From Candidatus Deferrimicrobiaceae bacterium (lineage in GTDB: Bacteria > Desulfobacterota > Deferrimicrobia > Deferrimicrobiales > Deferrimicrobiaceae), in assembly GCA_036504035.1 (NCBI GenBank), contig DASXVV010000006.1, forward strand, positions 504,793 to 568,792: 64,000 nt of DNA. Reading direction: 5' to 3'. The translations under genes were made by a program, and so were the position numbers. Below the pieces are notes generated by a model that searched no databases, was not told the DNA's origin, and saw only the letters and a program-made list of their open reading frames with translations. Positions 18,957 to 28,388 of this stretch are shown in pieces (the stretch's first letter is position 1; each line of letters starts with the position of its first letter).

Positions 18957-20390
18957 ATGGACAGCGTCGGTGTCGTGGTACTCGCAGCAGGACTCGGCAA
19001 AAGAATGAAGTCGGCGCTCCCGAAGGTGGCGCACGTCGTCGCCGGCCGCTCGATGGCCTGGCGCGTAGCGAACGCGGCCCGGTCCGCGGGCGTCGCCGAG
19101 ATCGTTTTCGTCCTGGGCCACGGCCGCGACAAGCTGCTCGAGGCCGCCGCCGCGTTCGGGGCGAAGATCGCGATCCAGGACCGCCAGTCGGGCACCGGAG
19201 ATGCGGCCCGCTGCGGGCTGGCCGAGCTGTCGCCGAAGATCAGGGACGTCGTGGTGCTGTGCGGCGACGCGGTCATGATGCGGCCCGCGACGATCAAGGC
19301 GCTGGTGGCCGCCCGCCGCAAGCGGAAGGCCGCGGCGTCCGTGCTGACCGGCATGCTGCCCGATCCGGCCGGGTACGGGCGCATCGTCCGGGACCGCTCG
19401 GGAAACGTCTCCCGGATCGTCGAGGAACGCGACGCGACGCCCGACATCAAGAAAATCACCGAGGTCAACTCGGGCAGCTACGCCTTCGATCGGGCGTTCC
19501 TGTCGCGCAGCCTCCCGCGCTTGAACGACGTCAACGCCCAGCGCGAATACTACCTGACCGACACCGTGATCCAGGCGCTCGAGGAAGGGCGGGTCGTGGT
19601 TCCCATCGCGGCGTCCGATCCCGACGAGGTGCGGGGGATCAATTCGCGCCGCGAGCTGGCCGAGGTCGGCGCGCTTCTCGTCAGGAAGAAGACGGAGGCG
19701 CTGATGGACGCAGGCGTCACGTTGGTCGATCCACGACGCGTCTGGATCGAGCCCGAGGTCAAGATCGGCGCCGACTGCGTCATCGAGTCTCCCGTGACGA
19801 TCGCCGGCGACACGAGGATCGGGAAAAACGTGCGCATCCAGATGGGCTGCGTCATCGAGGACAGCATCGTGGGGGACAACGTCCACCTCCGCCCCTACTC
19901 GATCCTGACCGGCGCCCGGGTCGAAAAGGGCGCGATCATCGGCCCCTTCGCGCACCTGCGCCCCGAGGCCGACATCGGCGAAGGCGCCCACGTCGGTAAT
20001 TTCGTCGAGGTGAAGAAGAGCCGGATCGGCGCGGGATCCAAGGCGAATCACCTGGCCTACATCGGTGACGCCACGATCGGGAAGAAGGCGAACATCGGCG
20101 CCGGGACGATCACCTGCAACTACGACGGCCTCGCCAAGCACAAGACGTTCATCGGCGATGGCGTCTTCATCGGCAGCGATACCCAGCTGGTCGCGCCGGT
20201 CAAGGTTGGCAAGGGCGCGCTGGTGGCGGCCGGAACGACGGTCACAAAGGATGTGCCGCCGTTCGCGCTGGCGCTGTCGCGGGCGCCTCAGAAAAACATC
20301 GAGGGCTGGGTCGCGAAAAAGAAACCCGAGCTTCTGGCGAAGTCGGGCCTCAAGGCGCCGAAGTTCCCCAAGGCCGGAAAAGGAGAATAA
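18957..20390 (+). CDS. glmU: Bifunctional GlmU: GlcNAc-1-P uridyltransferase / GlcN-1-P acetyltransferase
   Basis: Makes UDP-GlcNAc for peptidoglycan and LPS. The 477 residues comprise an N-terminal pyrophosphorylase domain with LAAGLGKRM at residues 9-17, QSGTGDAARC and EVNSGSYAFD, then a C-terminal left-handed beta-helix of hexapeptide repeats (IGADCVIESPVTIAGDTRIG onward). The acetyltransferase-site region NFVEVKKSRIGAGSKANHL is also present. I chose ATG 18957 over the in-frame TTG 18951 because AAAGGGA lies about 9 bases before it. It sits 4 bases before glmS, the preceding pathway step. Confidence 0.97.
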   Translation: MDSVGVVVLAAGLGKRMKSALPKVAHVVAGRSMAWRVANAARSAGVAEIVFVLGHGRDKLLEAAAAFGAKIAIQDRQSGTGDAARCGLAELSPKIRDVVVLCGDAVMMRPATIKALVAARRKRKAAASVLTGMLPDPAGYGRIVRDRSGNVSRIVEERDATPDIKKITEVNSGSYAFDRAFLSRSLPRLNDVNAQREYYLTDTVIQALEEGRVVVPIAASDPDEVRGINSRRELAEVGALLVRKKTEALMDAGVTLVDPRRVWIEPEVKIGADCVIESPVTIAGDTRIGKNVRIQMGCVIEDSIVGDNVHLRPYSILTGARVEKGAIIGPFAHLRPEADIGEGAHVGNFVEVKKSRIGAGSKANHLAYIGDATIGKKANIGAGTITCNYDGLAKHKTFIGDGVFIGSDTQLVAPVKVGKGALVAAGTTVTKDVPPFALALSRAPQKNIEGWVAKKKPELLAKSGLKAPKFPKAGKGE

Positions 20391-20394
20391 GCGC

Positions 20395-22224
20395 ATGTGC
20401 GGCATCGTCGGATATGTGGGGCGCAGGCCCTGCGTCGACCTGCTGGTCGAAGGGTTGCGGAAGCTCGAATACCGGGGGTACGACTCGGCGGGCGTCGCGA
20501 TCCAGAACGGGACATCGATCGCGGTCCGCAAGAGCCAGGGGAAGATCGACCAGCTCGCGCAAAAGATCGCCGAGGAGCCGGTCACGGGCACGTGCGGCAT
20601 CGGGCACACCCGGTGGGCGACCCACGGCCGCCCTTCCTACGTCAACGCCCATCCGCAGCAGGCCGGCCGGGTCGTGGTCGTCCATAACGGCATCGTCGAG
20701 AACCACCGCACGCTCAAGGAAAAGATGATGGCGCGCGGGCGCGTCTTCACCTCCGAGACCGACACCGAAGTGATCGCCCACCTGCTCGACGAATTCGTCT
20801 CCGAGGGGATGCGGCTCGAGATCGCCGTCCGCCGGACCGTCGCCTTGCTGCAGGGCTCCTACGCCTTTCTCGCCATTTCCGAGACCGATCCCGGCACGAT
20901 CGCCGGGGCGCGGCTCAATTGTCCCATGGCCGTCGGGATCGGGGAGGGCGAGACGTTCTTTGCCTCGGACCTCCCGCCGATCCTGGGGCACACGCGGGAA
21001 GTGGTCTATCTCGAGGACGGCGAGATTGTCGTCGCCGATGCGTTCGGCGTCCGGATCACCGATTTCGCGGGCGTGGCGCACGACCGGAAGCCCGAGCACA
21101 TCGACTGGTCCCCGGTCATGGCCGAGAAGGGCGGTTTCCGCCACTTCATGCTCAAGGAGATCCACGACCAGCCGCGCGCGATCATCGACACGCTGACGGG
21201 CCGCATGCTGCCCGAGTCCGGCGAGATCTTCTTCGAGACGCTGCCCCTTTCCCCCGAGACGCTGGCGTCGCTCAAGCGCGTGGTCATCATCGCCTGCGGG
21301 ACATCGTGGCACGCGGGGCTCGTCGGCAAGTTCATGATCGAGACGCTCGTCCGGATGCCGGTCGAGGTCGACCTGGGCTCTGAGTACCGCTACCGCGACC
21401 CGGTCGTCGAGCCCGGGACGCTGTGCATCGCGATCTCGCAGTCGGGCGAGACGGCCGACACGCTGGCGGGGATGCGCGAGGCGAAGTCGCGCGGCGCCGT
21501 CACGGTGTCCATCTGCAACGTCGTCTCCTCGACGATCGCCCGCGAGGCCGATGGCGTGGTCTACACGCATGCAGGCCCGGAGATCGGCGTCGCCTCCACC
21601 AAGGCGTTCACGACGCAGCTTGTCGCGCTCTACCTGCTGGCGCTCAATCTTGCCCAGGTGCGCCGGACGCTGACCCCGGCGCAGATCTCCGACCACTTGC
21701 TCGAACTGACCGAGCTGGCTCCCCGGCTGGAGGGGGTGCTCCGCCAGGAGCGGGCCGTGGCGCGGATCGCGAAGAAATACAAGGACGCCTCCGACTTTTT
21801 GTTCCTGGGACGCGGCATCTCCTGGCCCATCGCGCTCGAAGGCGCCCTGAAGCTCAAGGAGATCTCCTACGTCCACGCCGAGGGGTACGCGGCGGGCGAG
21901 ATGAAGCACGGGCCGATCGCGCTGATCGACGAGCGGATGCCGGTCGTGGTGCTCTGCTCCCAGGGGGAGTCGTACGAGAAGACGATGTCCAACCTCGAGG
22001 AGGCGCGCACGCGCGGCGGCCGGGTGATCGCGATCGGCACCCAGGGCGACGTCGAGCTGCCCGAGAAAGCCGAGGACTGCATCCTGCTCCCGCCGGTCGG
22101 CCGGATGTCCCGCCCGATCCTGGAGGTGGTGCCGCTCCAGTTGCTGGCGTATCACATGGCGGTGCTCAAAGGTACCGACGTCGATCAGCCACGTAACCTG
22201 GCCAAGAGCGTCACGGTGGAATAA
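20395..22224 (+). CDS. glmS: Glutamine-fructose-6-phosphate aminotransferase (isomerizing)
   Basis: Makes glucosamine-6-phosphate from fructose-6-phosphate and glutamine, the first step of hexosamine synthesis. It is 609 residues, the length of the E. coli enzyme. The N-terminal glutaminase begins MCGIVGYVGRRPCVDLLVEG, with Cys2 as nucleophile. Two SIS domains follow (ACGTSWHAGLVGKFMIE; SQSGETADTLAGMREAK), and the C-terminus ends QPRNLAKSVTVE with the catalytic Lys. AAGGAG precedes ATG 20395. No glmS ribozyme-like leader fits in the 4-base gap. Confidence 0.98.
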   Translation: MCGIVGYVGRRPCVDLLVEGLRKLEYRGYDSAGVAIQNGTSIAVRKSQGKIDQLAQKIAEEPVTGTCGIGHTRWATHGRPSYVNAHPQQAGRVVVVHNGIVENHRTLKEKMMARGRVFTSETDTEVIAHLLDEFVSEGMRLEIAVRRTVALLQGSYAFLAISETDPGTIAGARLNCPMAVGIGEGETFFASDLPPILGHTREVVYLEDGEIVVADAFGVRITDFAGVAHDRKPEHIDWSPVMAEKGGFRHFMLKEIHDQPRAIIDTLTGRMLPESGEIFFETLPLSPETLASLKRVVIIACGTSWHAGLVGKFMIETLVRMPVEVDLGSEYRYRDPVVEPGTLCIAISQSGETADTLAGMREAKSRGAVTVSICNVVSSTIAREADGVVYTHAGPEIGVASTKAFTTQLVALYLLALNLAQVRRTLTPAQISDHLLELTELAPRLEGVLRQERAVARIAKKYKDASDFLFLGRGISWPIALEGALKLKEISYVHAEGYAAGEMKHGPIALIDERMPVVVLCSQGESYEKTMSNLEEARTRGGRVIAIGTQGDVELPEKAEDCILLPPVGRMSRPILEVVPLQLLAYHMAVLKGTDVDQPRNLAKSVTVE

Positions 22225-22343
22225 GCCGCCACCTTGAAGGTATCCCGCAAATCCCGTATCATTCGTACGATGGGCTGCGTTCGCGCAGAACCCCGTCCGG
22301 ATGCTGTCGCGAAGACTTCCAGCGCCATCCCCAGGAGAAAAGG

Positions 22344-23102
22344 ATGAAGTTCTTTTCCGGAATGTCGGTTGCGGCGCTGTTGCTCCTCGGCAGCCTCGCC
22401 ACCTACGCGGGCCCGATCGGGTCGATCGACGTGACCTCGCCGGGAGCGTCCGAATACCGGGTCGACATGGGCGGCGGCTATTTCCACCAAGGCCGCAGGC
22501 TCCGGACGACGGGCGCCGGGAAATTCGACCTGACCCGGAACGAGGTCTACGGCACGCTTCAATACACAGGATACGACTGGTCGATCGGGGCACGCCTCGG
22601 CGGGGCGAGTTTCGACGAGAAAAGTTCCGAGCCGGCATCCGTTGGCAGCGACCGCACGTTCGGCTTTCAGCCGATGGTCGGCCTGATCGCCAAGGGACTC
22701 ATCACAAGCGATTCGTCCGGCGATTTCGCTATCGGCGCCACGCTCCAGGCCACGAGTTACCAGACCAAAGCCTACCAGAACTACTTCAACGCCGGATTGG
22801 CGATCACCGCCCAGCAGCGTTGGGGCGGGATTGCCACCATCTACGGCGGGCCCTTCTTCTCCATGGGTGGTGGACGCCGCAAGGGGGGCGTGATCGACAA
22901 CAACACCGGAATTCCCCGGATCGATTACGCCAAGGAGACGCCGGTCGGCGGGATCTGCGCCGGGTTCAATTTCGCGCTCCCCAAGGCGATGTCGTTCGGG
23001 GTCGAAGGCCAGTACATGGGCATCGGCGGCGGCAAGGGAATCGCGACGGGGCTTTCCGACTGGGGGGTGGGCGCCATGCTGCGGCTCCCCCTGGTCTATT
23101 GA
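22344..23102 (+). CDS. Predicted outer-membrane beta-barrel protein 1
   Basis: The 252-residue product has a signal peptide (MKFFSGMSVAALLLLGSLAT then YA-GP). The mature part shows alternating hydrophobic strands and glycine-rich turns (YRVDMGGGYFHQG, WSIGARLGGASF, GFNFALPKAMSFGVEGQYMG), and the chain ends in an aromatic residue (LRLPLVY). That pattern suggests an 8-10 strand porin-like barrel; no named family is recognised. AGGAGAAAAGG before ATG 22344 is a good ribosome binding site. It shares GP(I/L)G and YGGPF segments with the next gene, so the two are probably paralogues. It is the first of a four-gene exported set. Confidence 0.85.
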   Translation: MKFFSGMSVAALLLLGSLATYAGPIGSIDVTSPGASEYRVDMGGGYFHQGRRLRTTGAGKFDLTRNEVYGTLQYTGYDWSIGARLGGASFDEKSSEPASVGSDRTFGFQPMVGLIAKGLITSDSSGDFAIGATLQATSYQTKAYQNYFNAGLAITAQQRWGGIATIYGGPFFSMGGGRRKGGVIDNNTGIPRIDYAKETPVGGICAGFNFALPKAMSFGVEGQYMGIGGGKGIATGLSDWGVGAMLRLPLVY

Positions 23103-23113
23103 GCGGAGGATCG

Positions 23114-23854
23114 ATGAAACAGATCGCAGCGGTCGCAATCCTCCTGCTGGCGCTTCTTTCGGGCGGTGCGGCCCACGCCATCGGTCCGCTCGGGACGCTT
23201 CCCCCCAAGACCGAAGAGTTGGGGAGCCTCTCGCTGTCAGGCGGGTACATCCTCGGTGAAACCCGCCTGCTCCCGAAAAAACCCGATTATGTGCCGATCA
23301 AGGCCAGGCAGAATCACTATTATGTCCAGGCGGCCCAGGAATCGTTCGGGTGGGAGTGGGCCCTCCGCCTCGGAATGGCCGATTTCGGCGACGGCAAGCA
23401 GTTCGAGGCCGGGTACAGGCCGTTCGGCGGCATCGGGCTCAAGGGGAACCTGGCCGGCGACCGGTTTTCCGAGCGGGGGCTGCTGGCTTCTTTCCGTGCC
23501 GACGTCTACACAGGCTATCGGACGAAGGGCGTGACCGTGGCGCCGGGTCTCGTCGCCGACGTCCATATCAGGGACCTCTGGGATGTCGAGGGGGGGCTGA
23601 TCGGTTACCAGCGCACGGGCCGGCTGACGGTCTACGGCGGACCGTTCCTGCGATATGTCGAAGCCAAGATGTATCGCGCAACGTCGGTCCCGATCGGCAC
23701 CCAGATGACCGAAGACAGTTACTACAAGCTGAAGAACAACCTCGGCTTGGCCGGCGGCGTGTCGTGGGCGTTGGGCGACACGCGGCTCGGATTCGAAGCG
23801 GGCGCATCGAGCGGCAGCTATTCGGCCGCCTTCGATGCGGCGATCGGTTTCTGA
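23114..23854 (+). CDS. Predicted outer-membrane beta-barrel protein 2
   Basis: The 246-residue product has a signal peptide (MKQIAAVAILLLALLSGGAA then HA-IG). Mature strands such as LGSLSLSGGYILGETRLL, GLLASFRADVYTGYRTKGVT and LTVYGGPFLRYVEAKMYR alternate hydrophobic residues. The C-terminal residue is Phe (FDAAIGF), the classical BAM recognition end. GCGGAGGA precedes ATG 23114, 11 bases after the previous stop. Its resemblance to protein 1 suggests tandem duplication and divergence. Function unknown; it may be a scaffold or pore for the neighbouring metallopeptidase. Confidence 0.85.
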   Translation: MKQIAAVAILLLALLSGGAAHAIGPLGTLPPKTEELGSLSLSGGYILGETRLLPKKPDYVPIKARQNHYYVQAAQESFGWEWALRLGMADFGDGKQFEAGYRPFGGIGLKGNLAGDRFSERGLLASFRADVYTGYRTKGVTVAPGLVADVHIRDLWDVEGGLIGYQRTGRLTVYGGPFLRYVEAKMYRATSVPIGTQMTEDSYYKLKNNLGLAGGVSWALGDTRLGFEAGASSGSYSAAFDAAIGF

Positions 23855-23889
23855 CAAACCAGATGGGTCCCGGAAGTCTTGGGGGGTCG

Positions 23890-25359
23890 ATGAAGGCAAG
23901 CAGGTTCGACAGATATCCGGTGGTGCTTTGTCTTGCCTTGCTGTCGTTATTGGCGGCTTGCGGTGGGGGCGATAACGGCGGCCTGTTCGACGGCCTCAAC
24001 TCCGACACGAAAACCATCTACGCCTACAGTTATGCGGATAACACCCATTACCCGACTACCATCAACAAGGTCGGCGAAGGGGCGCACTGCTATCTTTACG
24101 TTGAGGCCGGCCGGACGATCGACAATTCGACGCGCAATGAGCTCATTACCGGGTTCGACAACCTGATCTATCCGAGGGTCACGTCTTTTTTTGGATCGGA
24201 GCCCAATCCCGGCGCAGACGGAGATCCGAAGATCTACATCGTTCTGCTTCACATTCCGCAATCACCGACCTCGCCGACGGGTGTGGGGGGATATTTCGAT
24301 CCGGTCAACGAATATCCACGGCGCGGGACCAATCCTTTCTCCCCGATTTCAAACCAGAAAGAGATGTACTTCGCGGACATCGACGACGTGAGGCAGGATA
24401 TTCCATACGCTCTGCGCACCATGGCGCATGAGTTCCAGCACATGATCCACTGGGAACAGAAGGATCACTTGGCGCTGGGTCTCACGGGCAGCGACGATAT
24501 CTGGCTCAATGAAGCGATGTCCGTGGCTGCCGAGATCTACTGCTACGGGATATATCCTCCCCGTATTTCAATTTACGCGAACAGCACAGGGAATGCGTTG
24601 ACGCTCTGGAGCCCCCAGACCGACCGGCGTGATTATGCCAAAGTCGCCATGTGGACCCAGTACATCATCGACCGGGTGTCCTTTGCCGAGGTTCCGGACA
24701 ATAACGTTTTCCGCAAGGCGCTCCATTCCACTCTGGTCGGGCAGGCTTCCATCGACAACGCGCTGATCGGGACGGGCAAGACGTTCGTCGACGTGTTCGT
24801 CGACTGGACGATCGCCAACACGATTTCGGGGATCAACCCGGTTCTATCAGTGGCAGGCCATCCTGAATGGAGCTACCGGTGGAGTCACTATCAGGGGAAT
24901 GCGGCATCGTTGTCCAATCTTGGGAATATTTTCTGGGCGGACAACGTAACCTTCGCTCCTCTCCCCCGCTGGAGTTCGACTTATGCGCTTTACACCCCGC
25001 TCGGCGGCGCGGCCGGAGGGAGCGTGACATGGGTTCCCTCTGCGACCCAGACCTCGGCAACACTAATCGACATGGGCAGGGGAGTATTGGTCCCTCTTGT
25101 TCCGAATACTCAGTACGACTATCTGGGGGAAGCGTTTCTGTGCATCCGCAATGCATCGGTTCTGGACACCATCGGGATCGTCGGGGACAACGTCGTTTCC
25201 GCGGCTCCGGCCGCCGGATCGTTGTCTCGTTCGCGTTCCGTCGGGAGGGCGATTCCCATGGATGTTCCCCCCCCTCCTCCGGGGAGCGGTTGCGGGACGC
25301 TTCAGCTTCTCGAAAACGAACGGCGATTGCGCACCCCCGGAATCCGGGTCGATTTCTAG
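23890..25359 (+). CDS. Lipoprotein zinc metallopeptidase, M30-like
   Basis: The 489-residue product starts with a lipoprotein signal (VVLCLALLSLLAAC, Cys24) and a GGGD spacer. The zinc motif HEFQH is at residues 180-184 within TMAHEFQHMIHWEQKD, and a downstream WLNEAMSVAAE places a likely third ligand at Glu208, the HExxH plus Glu arrangement of M30 (hyicolysin) peptidases. The C-terminal half looks beta-rich and ends in a proline run (MDVPPPPPGSGCG). Local base composition is visibly lower in GC than its neighbours. It lies 35 bases after the second barrel gene, so co-export is likely. It probably acts at the cell surface; its substrate is unknown. Confidence 0.85.
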   Translation: MKASRFDRYPVVLCLALLSLLAACGGGDNGGLFDGLNSDTKTIYAYSYADNTHYPTTINKVGEGAHCYLYVEAGRTIDNSTRNELITGFDNLIYPRVTSFFGSEPNPGADGDPKIYIVLLHIPQSPTSPTGVGGYFDPVNEYPRRGTNPFSPISNQKEMYFADIDDVRQDIPYALRTMAHEFQHMIHWEQKDHLALGLTGSDDIWLNEAMSVAAEIYCYGIYPPRISIYANSTGNALTLWSPQTDRRDYAKVAMWTQYIIDRVSFAEVPDNNVFRKALHSTLVGQASIDNALIGTGKTFVDVFVDWTIANTISGINPVLSVAGHPEWSYRWSHYQGNAASLSNLGNIFWADNVTFAPLPRWSSTYALYTPLGGAAGGSVTWVPSATQTSATLIDMGRGVLVPLVPNTQYDYLGEAFLCIRNASVLDTIGIVGDNVVSAAPAAGSLSRSRSVGRAIPMDVPPPPPGSGCGTLQLLENERRLRTPGIRVDF

Positions 25360-25369
25360 GCCGATCCGC

Positions 25370-25702
25370 ATGCGGGCCGGGAGCGGCGCAGCCGCGCTGG
25401 TTTTCGTCCTGGCGGTATCCCTGTCCTCCGGTTCCGGAGCGATGTCGGTTCGGCGCTCCAGGCCGATGAAGACGGTCACCGGCACCGTGCGCGTGGTCGG
25501 TAACGAGCCGTTTCCGAGGACGGTGGTCACCGTGTTCCACGATGGCGTCCCCGCCGACTGCCTCGTCCAGGGACCGCTGGAAAGCGTTTTGCGCGACCGC
25601 CACCAGGGCCGGGTGGTCGTCGTCGAAGGCACTTCTTGCTCCACCGTTCCGCCCGGCTTCGCAGACTGCATCGTCCCCACGAAAATCCTCCCGGCGGATT
25701 AA
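25370..25702 (+). CDS. Small exported protein of unknown function
   Basis: The 110-residue product has a hydrophobic N-terminus (AAALVFVLAVSLSSGSGA) consistent with a signal peptide. The mature part is beta-rich (VTGTVRVVGNEPFPRTVVTV, HQGRVVVVEGTSC) with two Cys residues close together (TSCSTVPPGFADC). An OB-like or other small beta fold is possible but not shown. ATG 25370 lies 10 bases after the metallopeptidase stop, with only a weak AGG as ribosome binding site, which suggests coupled translation. The helicase gene follows 11 bases later. Confidence 0.7.
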   Translation: MRAGSGAAALVFVLAVSLSSGSGAMSVRRSRPMKTVTGTVRVVGNEPFPRTVVTVFHDGVPADCLVQGPLESVLRDRHQGRVVVVEGTSCSTVPPGFADCIVPTKILPAD

Positions 25703-25713
25703 CAGGACAACCT

Positions 25714-28011
25714 TTGCAACCCCGTCTTTTCCCGGCGTCCTCCGATGGCGCCGCCGAGATCCTTTCCGGCCTCGACCCCGATCAGCGCCGCGCCGTCACG
25801 CACCCCTCCGGCCCGATCCTGCTGGTCGCCGGCGCCGGCTCCGGCAAGACGCGCGCGATCGTGGCGCGTATTGCCCGTCTCCTGCACGAGGGGGTTCCGC
25901 CGCGGTCGATCGTCGGCATCACCTTCACCAACCGGGCGGCCGAGGAGATGCGCGAGCGCGTCGCGAAGCTGTTCCCCGGGCGGAAGGAGCTGCCGTGGCT
26001 CGGCACCTTCCACGCCTACGGCGCTCTTCTGCTCCGCCGCTACGGCAGCCGCATCGGCCTCTCGCCCGGCTTCCTCATCTACGACGCGCGCGACCAGGGC
26101 GATGTGCTCAAGGGCATCCTGAAAGAGCAGAACATCGACGAGAAGAAGTTCCCGGCCCGGAAGTTCGCCGACCTGATCGAGCGCGCCAAGCGGGGGGGCA
26201 AGTCGATCGAGGACGCGGCGCTCGAGGCGGGTTGGCTCTTCGTGGGCAAGGCCGAGGACGTCGCGAAGGCGTACGACGCGGCGCTGACGGCGGCGGGGGC
26301 GATCGACTTCACCGACCTGATCCGGCTGCCGGTCCGGCTGTTCCGCGAGGCGCCCGAGGTGCTCGAGACGGTGCGGCGCGACACTCGCCACCTGCTGGTC
26401 GACGAGTTCCAGGACGTCGACGGGCTCCAGGCGACGCTGACGAAGATGCTGGCGACCGGTGCCGATTCCTTCTGCGCGGTTGGCGACGAGGACCAGTCGA
26501 TCTACGGCTGGCGCGGCGGCTCGGCCGGCCCCATGCTGTCCTTCGAGCGCGATTACCCCGGGGCGACGATCGTCCACCTGGCGACGAACTACCGGACCGT
26601 GTCGTCGATCCTGTCGGCCGCCGGCGCGGTGATCGCGAAGAACAGCTCCCGCCGCGACAAGCGGATCGTGGCGGCCCGGGAGGGGGGCGATCCGCCCGTC
26701 GTCCGCATCTACAACGACAGCGATACCGAGGCGCGCGAAGTGGCGATGGCCATCTCGACCGAGATCCACCGCGGGACGGCGCCTTCCGACATCGCCGTCT
26801 TCTACCGGATCAACAGCCAGTCTCGGGCGTTCGAGGATGCGCTGCGCCAGCGCGATGTGAAATACGTGCTGCGCGGGGCGCTGTCGTTCTACGACCGGGC
26901 CGTCGTGCGCGACGCGGTTGCCTGGCTCAAGTGGGTACTGCATCCGGACGATCTCGTCTCCCTTCGGCGGCTGCTGAAAAGCCCCCGGCGCGGCGTCGGC
27001 GAGGCGAAGCTTTCGGCTGCGGCCGAAGGCGCGCGCCGCGAGGGCGTCCCGGTGTCCGCGATGCTCGCGGGCGTCCCCCAGTTGACCTCGCTATTCCAGC
27101 TCCGGATGTCCTGGCTCGGGGCGCTGCCGGAACGGACGACGGGCGAAGCGCTGCGGTCGCTTCTCGACGAGGGGGGCTACCTCAGCTGGCTCCGGGATGC
27201 GGGCGGAAGTGCTACGTCGAAGGAGCGGGAAGACGACCTCGCCAACATCGGAGAGCTGCTCCGGATGGCCGAAGCCTTCGAGGGCACGGGGGAGGAGGGC
27301 GTCACGGCGTTCCTCGAAACGGTCTCCCTGTCCCCGCGCGACATGAACGCCGAAGAAGGCGAGGCGGTCCGGCTGATGACGCTCCACAACGCCAAGGGGC
27401 TCGAGTTTCCCGTGATCTTCCTGGTCGGGGTCGAGGAGGGGCTGCTGCCCCATTCCCGGTCGGCCGACTCCGAGGACGACATCGAGGAGGAGCGGCGGCT
27501 GTTCTACGTGGGGCTGACGCGGGCGCGCGAACGGGCGACGCTTTCCTTCGTGCGACGCCGGAACCTGTTCGGATCATGGAAGGACGCGATCCCTTCCCGG
27601 TTCCTCTCGGAGATCCCTCCGGCGATGCTGCGCTGGGAAGACGAGACCTCGAACGAGGCCGAAAACGAACGGGTGCGCTTTTCTTCAGGAAGGCCGTATC
27701 CGACAGGCGCGCGCGTCGAGACGATGAGCAGCTACATCTCGACCCGGTCGTACCCGCCGACGCCGGCGACCCGGGCCGGCCGACCGGCGACGGTCGTGCG
27801 CAGGCCGGTCGAGCGCGAAAGCTCGCCGTTCGGGGAGAAGCGCGCCCCGGATGCGAACTGGCCGAAGCGGGTGCTGCACCCGGTGTTTGGGGAGGGGCGT
27901 GTCGAGTCGAGCGAAGGGGAGGGGCCGGATCAGAAGCTGATCGTCCGCTTCCAGGTATACGGGCTCAAGAAATTGCTGGTGCGCGCCGCGAAGATGGAAC
28001 TGTTTTACTGA
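25714..28011 (+). CDS. uvrD: UvrD/PcrA-type 3'-5' DNA helicase
   Basis: Superfamily 1A helicase acting in DNA repair and replication restart; 765 residues from TTG 25714, with AGGA six bases upstream. Walker A GAGSGKT is at residues 40-46, motif Ia GITFTNRAAEEM follows, and motif II is LLVDEFQDVD (Phe instead of the usual Tyr in DEYQD). Motif III DEDQSIYGWRG, motif V RLMTLHNAKGLEFPVIFLVG and motif VI RLFYVGLTRARER are intact. The C-terminus contains the PcrA-like VLHPVFGEGRVESSEG segment, an RNA-polymerase-contacting Tudor-like domain. It is downstream of the exported cluster but functionally unrelated. Confidence 0.96.
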   Translation: MQPRLFPASSDGAAEILSGLDPDQRRAVTHPSGPILLVAGAGSGKTRAIVARIARLLHEGVPPRSIVGITFTNRAAEEMRERVAKLFPGRKELPWLGTFHAYGALLLRRYGSRIGLSPGFLIYDARDQGDVLKGILKEQNIDEKKFPARKFADLIERAKRGGKSIEDAALEAGWLFVGKAEDVAKAYDAALTAAGAIDFTDLIRLPVRLFREAPEVLETVRRDTRHLLVDEFQDVDGLQATLTKMLATGADSFCAVGDEDQSIYGWRGGSAGPMLSFERDYPGATIVHLATNYRTVSSILSAAGAVIAKNSSRRDKRIVAAREGGDPPVVRIYNDSDTEAREVAMAISTEIHRGTAPSDIAVFYRINSQSRAFEDALRQRDVKYVLRGALSFYDRAVVRDAVAWLKWVLHPDDLVSLRRLLKSPRRGVGEAKLSAAAEGARREGVPVSAMLAGVPQLTSLFQLRMSWLGALPERTTGEALRSLLDEGGYLSWLRDAGGSATSKEREDDLANIGELLRMAEAFEGTGEEGVTAFLETVSLSPRDMNAEEGEAVRLMTLHNAKGLEFPVIFLVGVEEGLLPHSRSADSEDDIEEERRLFYVGLTRARERATLSFVRRRNLFGSWKDAIPSRFLSEIPPAMLRWEDETSNEAENERVRFSSGRPYPTGARVETMSSYISTRSYPPTPATRAGRPATVVRRPVERESSPFGEKRAPDANWPKRVLHPVFGEGRVESSEGEGPDQKLIVRFQVYGLKKLLVRAAKMELFY

Positions 28012-28037
28012 CGCCGCGGCGGGTCAGGCCGGGTATT

Positions 28038-28202
28038 TTAAGACCCGATGAAGAGCGGATCTTCGCCGTCCCGTTCGCCCCCTTCGGGGCGGGTGTAGAT
28101 CGGCGAAAACTTCTGGTCCTGCCGCCGGCTGAGCAGGGCATACACGAAGGTCGCCGTCGCGGCGACCAGCAGTGTGGTGACAACCACCTGTTTCTTCTTC
28201 AC
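28038..28202 (-). CDS. Small single-span membrane protein
   Basis: A 54-residue frame from GTG 28202 reads MKKKQVVVTTLLVAATATFV then YALLSRRQDQKFSPIYTRPE, ending DGEDPLFIGS. It has one membrane helix flanked by Lys and Arg, with a short polar tail. No strong Shine-Dalgarno sequence is seen. It lies between uvrD and the divergent sigma-factor gene. The gene is supported mainly by its membrane-protein pattern, so confidence is modest. Confidence 0.45.
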   Translation of the reverse strand: MKKKQVVVTTLLVAATATFVYALLSRRQDQKFSPIYTRPEGGERDGEDPLFIGS

Positions 28203-28388
28203 GGTAACCGGATCCCCCGTCGGGCGGCCGCTCGATGCTTCAGCCGTCTCTCTGTGCAATTGTACAAGGATCGCACGCGTTCCGCCAAGCCTTCTTGCAT
28301 GGGACGCACGATTCGTGTCATTCTTGACCCCTGAACGGCAATTCCAAGGAAACCCGAACGACGCAAGCAGAATCTGAAGGGGGAGCGG

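Noticed and set aside
22225-22343. UUCG-capped hairpin after glmS (22272-22293) as a terminator
   Set aside because: The stem is short (five strong pairs) and no T run follows, so I did not list it as a terminator.
20350-22638. 762-codon minus-strand frame across glmS
   Set aside because: Antisense to glmS, which has all family motifs; long antisense frames are expected at this GC content.
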